A stretch of DNA of 64,000 nucleotides from the NCBI GenBank assembly GCA_019119575.1, contig DWWT01000002.1:124001-188000 (forward strand). Direction: 5' to 3'. The position numbers and the translations under genes were made by a program. The notes under the pieces are model-generated. The model saw only the letters and a program-made list of their open reading frames with translations. It ran no database searches and was not told where the DNA came from. The DNA is from Candidatus Enterocloster excrementipullorum. GTDB taxonomy: Bacteria > Bacillota > Clostridia > Lachnospirales > Lachnospiraceae. Shown here one piece after another: positions 62,200 through 64,000 of the stretch (within the stretch, counting starts at the first letter, position 1; each line of letters opens with the position of its first letter).

Positions 62200-62408
62200 T
62201 AAATCTTCTCTCCGTTTTCTAATACAAAATTCCTTTCAAAAGAACTGTTCACAGCCTGTGCAATATCTTCCAGCTCAGCTATAGTAAAACTTTCTCTTTT
62301 CATTTTTCCACTTAAATTTTGTGGTGATGTGCCTATTCGGCGTGCCAATTCCGCTACACTAATATCTGACCGCACACACAACACCTTAATTTGCTCAGAA
62401 ATAGTCAT
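62199..62408 (-). CDS. Controller (C) protein, XRE-type regulator of the R-M system
   Basis: A 69-residue helix-turn-helix protein (IKVLCVRSDISVAELARRIGTSPQNLSGKMKRESFTIAELEDIAQAVNSSFERNFVLENG), the size and position of R-M controller proteins that time methylase before nuclease expression. It leads the operon controller-methylase-nuclease. A perfect 8-bp inverted repeat fills its promoter spacer. Confidence 0.88.
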   Translation of the reverse strand: MTISEQIKVLCVRSDISVAELARRIGTSPQNLSGKMKRESFTIAELEDIAQAVNSSFERNFVLENGEKI

Positions 62409-62446
62409 TTCAGGTACCTCTTTTACACATCAACTCTTATCTTACC

Positions 62447-62475
62447 AGTATAAATCATCCCATTTATACCGTCAA
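62447..62475 (-). promoter_or_regulatory. R-M operon promoter with controller operator
   Basis: Leftward TTGACG (62470-62475), 17-base spacer, TATACT (62447-62452). GTATAAAT-CATCCC-ATTTATAC (62448-62469) occupies the spacer and -10, so bound controller would repress. Confidence 0.7.
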
Positions 62476-62507
62476 CGAAATAATTCACCATTTACATCAC
62501 AGGGTAC

Positions 62508-62536
62508 TTGTCGAACAATTTCAAGCCTGCTAAAAT
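62508..62536 (+). promoter_or_regulatory. vsr promoter candidate
   Basis: TTGTCG (62508-62513), 17-base spacer, TAAAAT (62531-62536), 42 bases before the vsr ATG. Confidence 0.5.
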
Positions 62537-62577
62537 TAAATCAATAAAATTTTTCAAGGAAGGACGGTGATATCCTT

Positions 62578-63033
62578 ATGCCACGAGATACTGCTACTGT
62601 ATCCAAAAACATGAGTAAAATCCATAACAAAGATACATCTATTGAACTGCAACTTCGCAAAACACTATGGCACAAAGGATATCGGTACCGTAAAAATTAC
62701 AAAGCCCTTCCCGGATCTCCAGATATTGTACTTACTAAATATAAAATCGCTATTTTTTGTGACAGTGAATTTTTCCATGGTAAAGACTGGGAATGCTTGA
62801 AAATGCGACTCGAAAAAGGGAATAATCCTGATTATTGGATTAAAAAAATTGAACGTAACCGTACCCGTGACTGGGAGAATGACAAAAAATTGCTTTTTCT
62901 CGGATACACTGTCATTCATTTCTGGGGGCAGGATATCAAAAAACATACCGACGAATGTCTTCAAGTTATAGAGGAAACCATCTGGGACAATAAAATGGCG
63001 ACTATTAATGACGATACGTATGACCTTCAATAA
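62578..63033 (+). CDS. vsr: Very short patch repair endonuclease (Vsr)
   Basis: A 151-residue Vsr-type nuclease that nicks beside T:G mismatches produced by deamination of 5-methylcytosine. MSKIHNKDTSIELQLRKTLWHKGYRYRKNYKALPGSPDIVLTKYKIAIFCDSEFFHGKDW contains the catalytic Asp (S-P-D-I-V-L) and the zinc/DNA-binding F-F-H-G. The W-x-K-K-I-x-R-N-x-x-R-D motif is also present (YWIKKIERNRTRD). Divergent from the R-M operon, consistent with repair of the cognate methylase site. Confidence 0.93.
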   Translation: MPRDTATVSKNMSKIHNKDTSIELQLRKTLWHKGYRYRKNYKALPGSPDIVLTKYKIAIFCDSEFFHGKDWECLKMRLEKGNNPDYWIKKIERNRTRDWENDKKLLFLGYTVIHFWGQDIKKHTDECLQVIEETIWDNKMATINDDTYDLQ

Positions 63034-63047
63034 ATGTTCCATATAGT

Positions 63048-63070
63048 AAAAAGGAGCTGCTTCGCTCCTT
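63048..63070 (-). terminator. Terminator of the right-edge MATE gene
   Basis: AAGGAGC (63051-63057) pairs with GCTCCTT (63064-63070); leftward the RNA reads CUCCUUUUUAC. In the rightward direction there is no U run, so its use for vsr is doubtful. The stretch 63071-63182 has a G-run (GGGGGGG) and no gene. Confidence 0.65.
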
Positions 63071-63182
63071 GATTGGGTTTGCCAAGTAAACTGTGTAAGT
63101 TTTTATTTTTTGGGGGGGTGTCAGGAAATAGATAATCCCCTTCGTAAGATAATTGTAATTCTAATATGGTTTTTATAAATTG

Positions 63183-64000
63183 TCAAGCTGTCTCTCCCAG
63201 CAGCCGCTTTTTCCTCCCCGCGAAATACCCAATTCCCAGCGCATCCGCAAGAAACCATCCGATAGGCACCGCCCACCAGATTCCCACCACGCCCACGCCT
63301 GGCAGGGCGGAAAGGCTGTAGGCCAGAGCCACACGGGTTCCGAGAGACATAACGGTGAGAACCACCGACATGCCCGGCCTTCCCAGCGCCCGATAGAGGC
63401 CGTAGAGCAGAAAGAGCAGGCCGATCATAAAATAAAAACTGCCCTCAATCCGCAGATAGCGGACGCCCTCCGCGATAATTTCCGCTTCCGCTCCGTCGAT
63501 AAAGAGCGCCATCAAGGGCCCCGCAAATACAAACACGCCCAGCGAGATAAGCAGACTGAAGGAGACAGATGTGAGCACCGCCGCGCGGATTCCCTGTTTA
63601 ATCCGCTCCGTCTGCTTCGCCCCGTAATTCTGGGCAATAAAGATGGAAAATGCATTTCCAAAATCCTGCACCGGCAGATAGGCAAAGGCATCAATTTTTA
63701 CCGCTGCGGCAAAGGCCGCCATGATGGTGACGCCAAAACTGTTCACCAGGCCCTGCACCGCCAGAATGCCCAGATTCATAATGGACTGCTGCATGCAGGT
63801 CAAGGCGGAAAAACTGGTGATTTCCCGGATGCGGGACAGAGAAAGACGCACCCGCTTATCCTTTTGCAGAAATTCCGGAAATTTTATGCGGGTATACAGG
63901 GCAAGCCCGATTCCCGACACATACTGGGAAATCACTGTGGCCTCCGCTGCCCCGGCCACTCCCCGGCCCAGTCCCGCCACGAACCAGAGATCCAGCACAA
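63183..64000 (-). CDS. MATE family efflux transporter, C-terminal part (cut by window edge)
   Basis: The frame covers 272 residues of the C-terminal half and continues beyond the window. Helices and MATE features: GLVNSFGVTIMAAFAAAVKIDAFAYLPVQDFGNAFSIFIAQNYGAKQTERIKQG and YLRIEGSFYFMIGLLFLLYGLYRALGRPGMSVVLTVMSLGTR. It is the fourth MATE gene here. The start, upstream half and regulator are outside the window. Confidence 0.92.
   Translation of the reverse strand, partial: VLDLWFVAGLGRGVAGAAEATVISQYVSGIGLALYTRIKFPEFLQKDKRVRLSLSRIREITSFSALTCMQQSIMNLGILAVQGLVNSFGVTIMAAFAAAVKIDAFAYLPVQDFGNAFSIFIAQNYGAKQTERIKQGIRAAVLTSVSFSLLISLGVFVFAGPLMALFIDGAEAEIIAEGVRYLRIEGSFYFMIGLLFLLYGLYRALGRPGMSVVLTVMSLGTRVALAYSLSALPGVGVVGIWWAVPIGWFLADALGIGYFAGRKKRLLGETA

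Noticed and set aside
1-64000. rRNA genes, transposases, prophage structural genes or a replication origin
   Set aside because: None was seen; the accessory content is limited to small modules and repeats, with no integrase or transposase frame.

Overview
The window looks like chromosomal DNA of a gut Firmicute of the Lachnospiraceae / Clostridium cluster XIVa type. This is inferred from moderate-GC coding DNA with strong GGAGG ribosome sites, the GGGtGRT plus NifU-like gene pair, several MATE exporters, DUF1540 and DUF5662 proteins, a PPi-type phosphofructokinase and a PflX-like radical SAM protein. Species cannot be assigned from the sequence alone.

Layout. 1-3.5 kb: a zinc alcohol dehydrogenase and a decayed sulfatase fused by deletion to a broken FAD oxidoreductase. 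3.5-9 kb: an overlapping trio of small unknown genes, the GGGtGRT operon, the response regulator-GNAT-rlmH operon and comEA. 9-15.8 kb: housekeeping and transport (YdcZ-type transporter, YwaF-type protein, MATE, cold shock protein, hslO, methyltransferase, SEC-C and DUF1540 proteins). 16-17.5 kb: tRNA-Ala and tRNA-Val flanking several terminators and a candidate small RNA, then an XRE regulator facing a 66-residue protein. 17.5-24.6 kb: hexuronate catabolism (kduI-kduD-gntR and uxuA with an AraC regulator), with a PPi-PFK gene between. KduI and KduD convert 5-keto-4-deoxyuronate to 2-keto-3-deoxygluconate (KDG); UxuA makes KDG from mannonate.

24.6-25.3 kb holds a complete transcription unit with no ordinary gene: consensus promoter with a palindrome in its spacer, CAA-rich leader, hairpins, very short ORFs and a terminator. 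25.4-38 kb is mostly core genes (MATE, mntP, tyrS, DAHP synthase, threonine aldolase, uppP, ung, hisF, hisH) plus a degenerate sirtuin-like protein and a PF09818-type ATPase with an RGG-rich segment. 38-41.8 kb is accessory: a frameshifted MatC-type carrier, a VapBC relic, an intact AbiE toxin-antitoxin pair with a 15-bp inverted repeat at its promoter, and a truncated DUF4869 gene. 41.8-48 kb: aldo-keto reductase, thioesterase, ComEC-like hydrolase, asnA and a Na/Pi cotransporter. 48.2-54.3 kb: an MMPL exporter operon with a large repeat-bearing exported protein and a divergent TetR regulator over an inverted repeat. 54-60 kb: an RlmI-type methyltransferase, a MerR-controlled MATE operon, an inositol monophosphatase family gene and a transglutaminase. 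60.2-63.1 kb: an AT-rich type II restriction-modification island (controller, C5 methylase, PmeII/EcoO109I-like nuclease, Vsr). The window ends inside another MATE gene.

Besides genes there are dispersed palindromic elements (36.1, 43.5 and a half copy at 44.0 kb), a 22-bp direct repeat at 13.1 kb, many intrinsic terminators, and several promoters whose spacers contain inverted repeats that look like operators for the adjacent regulator.
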